Assembly: GCA_049516635.1 (NCBI GenBank)
Contig: JBEKSX010000073.1
Coordinates: 1-15,397, forward strand
DNA from: JBEKSX01 sp049516635
GTDB lineage: Bacteria > Bacteroidota > Ignavibacteria > Tepidaquicellales > OLB5
DNA length: 15,397 nt
Reading direction: 5' to 3'
The translations under genes were made by a program, and so were the position numbers. The notes under the pieces were generated by a model that was not told the DNA's origin, did not search any database, and was given only the letters and a program-made list of their open reading frames with translations. Each line of letters opens with the position of its first letter. Position 1 is the stretch's first letter. This document shows positions 14,229-15,397 of the stretch, one piece after another.

Positions 14229-14978
14229 ATGAAAAAAGTAAGTATTCTTCTGGCATTACTTTCCTTTGTAATGTTTTTACAGCCTAAAACTTCTCATGCA
14301 CAGCTAAATATTTCTCTCGGTCCGTCCATCGGACTCACAACTCCTGTATCAGATTTCGGAGGTAATCCTTCGGATTATTATGCAGGTACAAAATATGGCT
14401 TAAAATCGTCCATAAACTTCGGTGCGATGGGAAAATTAGGTCTCGGACCTATAAACTTTAATTTATCGATTCTTTATACTCCGATGAGCAATTCAGGTGT
14501 GGCAGAACCGAATAAATCCAATAGCAACGCGGACATATCTATGCACTTGCTTACCATAGGTATCGGTTCGGATTTTGGTTTCGGAGTACCATTGTCTCCG
14601 GTAAGACCTTATATTGGATTTGACCTCCTGTTTTCTTCTATCGGCGGCTCGGTTACATTCCGTGGAACTGGCAATGTTAGTTCAAATACTTCCATAGATA
14701 TGTCAAGCGCATCCAGAACAGGCCTTGGATTTGCAGGTGGTGTACAAATTAAGCTCATGAGCATCAAGCTGGATTTAAGCCTGAGGTATAATTTTATCAA
14801 TCTTTTCAGCAAAAGCTATGATGGTTCTGCAACAGGTGACAGGATTGAAGCTTATAAATTCCTGAACGATGCTAAAGACCCGAATTACTCGACAGCTTCG
14901 AATGATAAGCACCCAATAGGCAGCAACCGGACAATTGCAACATTTCAAATTCAGCTTGGCATAATGTTCGGACTATAA
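14229..14978 (+). CDS. Outer-membrane beta-barrel family protein
   Basis: A 249-residue exported protein with a signal peptide (1-24, SHA|Q). The mature part opens with LNISLGPSIGLTTPVSDFGG, resembling many Bacteroidota OmpA-like/PorT-type barrels, and then alternates amphipathic strands with Gly- and Ser-rich turns (INFNLSILYTPM, LLTIGIGSDFGFGVPLSPVRPYIGFDLLF, GLGFAGGVQIKL, IKLDLSLRYNF) to the C-terminal FQIQLGIMFGL. A long Asn/Asp/Ser-rich extracellular loop is likely near 200-235 (SATGDRIEAYKFLNDAKDPNYS). The substrate is unknown. It shares orientation and compartment with the barrel at 13448, 247 bp upstream, and with the lipoprotein beginning 66 bp downstream, which may be in the same transcript. 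Confidence 0.82.
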   Translation: MKKVSILLALLSFVMFLQPKTSHAQLNISLGPSIGLTTPVSDFGGNPSDYYAGTKYGLKSSINFGAMGKLGLGPINFNLSILYTPMSNSGVAEPNKSNSNADISMHLLTIGIGSDFGFGVPLSPVRPYIGFDLLFSSIGGSVTFRGTGNVSSNTSIDMSSASRTGLGFAGGVQIKLMSIKLDLSLRYNFINLFSKSYDGSATGDRIEAYKFLNDAKDPNYSTASNDKHPIGSNRTIATFQIQLGIMFGL

Positions 14979-15044
14979 CTAGTAGGCAGGACACCGAGCT
15001 CTAATATGCTTTCGAAGTCCGCAAACTTTAAAATTAATGATATC

Positions 15045-15397
15045 ATGAAAACAAGGATAAAAATCATTTTAATCCTATTCCTGTTCGCCTTTTCATTTTT
15101 ACAGCTCAGTTGTACCGGAGCCCTTGATGCTTTGAAGAATTTACAACGATTGAAATTTAAGCTCGGGTCAATAGATAATTTCACGCTTTCCGGTGTCCAA
15201 TTGAAAAGCATAAGAGCTATAAATGATTTTAATATACTCGATGGGGCAAAGCTTGTTTCATCATTTACCCGGGGCGAGCTGCCTGCATCTTTTACCCTTA
15301 ATGTTCTTGCAAACAATCCGAATGACGGGACAGGAGGCACCAAACAAACATCAGCGGTATTAAAATCGTTATCGTGGAGGTTGTTCCTAGATAATAA
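15045..15397 (+). CDS. Lipoprotein with LEA14/WHy-like domain (partial, runs off right edge)
   Basis: An open frame of 117 codons with no stop before the window end. The start MKTRIKIILILFLFAF is a lipoprotein signal peptide with lipobox L-S-C (C23 as the lipidated residue, preceded by FLQ), so the mature protein is anchored by lipid to a membrane. From about residue 50, VQLKSIRAINDFNILDG then ASFTLNVLANNPND fits the water-stress/hypersensitive-response (WHy, LEA14-like) family, in which NPN follows a beta-strand; this assignment rests on the partial sequence. An in-frame ATG at 15006 is possible but would put 13 residues before the basic signal-peptide start, so 15045 is preferred. The minus-strand frame over this region is only its shadow. 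Confidence 0.75.
   Translation, partial: MKTRIKIILILFLFAFSFLQLSCTGALDALKNLQRLKFKLGSIDNFTLSGVQLKSIRAINDFNILDGAKLVSSFTRGELPASFTLNVLANNPNDGTGGTKQTSAVLKSLSWRLFLDN

Noticed and set aside
14951..15343. 130-codon minus-strand open frame at the right end
   Set aside because: The plus strand has a lipoprotein signal peptide and family resemblance; the minus frame is antisense to it and has neither.
1..15397. CRISPR array, insertion sequence, prophage or integron
   Set aside because: No regularly spaced repeats, transposase, integrase or phage genes are seen; repeats present are short and regulatory in placement.

Overview
The window looks like chromosomal DNA of a member of the Fibrobacterota-Chlorobiota-Bacteroidota (FCB) group, most likely an Ignavibacteria-type lineage. 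The strongest clue is the secreted protein at 164-1531, whose C-terminus is a type IX secretion sorting domain of the wording common in Ignavibacteria and relatives (EQNFPNPFNPSTTIKYALP). Two plus-strand promoters (before the MerR-like gene and before tRNA-Leu) fit the Bacteroidota pattern TTG-N20-TAnnTTTG exactly, DNA is AT-rich, Shine-Dalgarno sites are weak or absent for most genes, and neither tRNA encodes its CCA end. The lineage is inferred from these features, not from a database search.

Layout: positions 1-113 show no gene I can support. A bidirectional terminator follows, then (minus) the T9SS cargo protein and gltX. Divergent from gltX is a MerR-like regulator (plus) with a terminator, then tRNA-Pro(GGG), tRNA-Leu(TAG), clpX, and an acyl-CoA carboxylase beta subunit. 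This left half is mostly housekeeping.

From 13183 back to 7319 everything is on the minus strand. A MarR regulator (12773-12306) is followed by a closely packed series: DoxX membrane protein, pirin, NAD(P)H-dependent FMN reductase, DUF5519 protein, a two-domain VOC protein resembling catechol 2,3-dioxygenase, a GrpB-GNAT fusion, and a small membrane protein. Gaps between them are 6-49 bp, with one overlap. The palindrome TATGTGTT-N2-AACACATA occurs twice before marR (one perfect, one with a degraded half) and once (15 of 16 arm positions) in the marR-doxX gap. I infer that the MarR protein controls itself and the doxX operon, and that the operon handles quinones or other aromatic electrophiles, comparable in gene content to the MarR-type (MhqR/YodB/CatR) catDE and mhq loci of Bacillus subtilis. 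This is the most interesting system in the window.

The right end (13448-15397, plus) holds two small outer-membrane beta-barrel proteins and the start of a lipoprotein with a LEA14/WHy-like domain, cut by the window edge. The spaces before and after the first barrel gene contain strong inverted repeats. No mobile element, CRISPR array, rRNA or pseudogene is evident.
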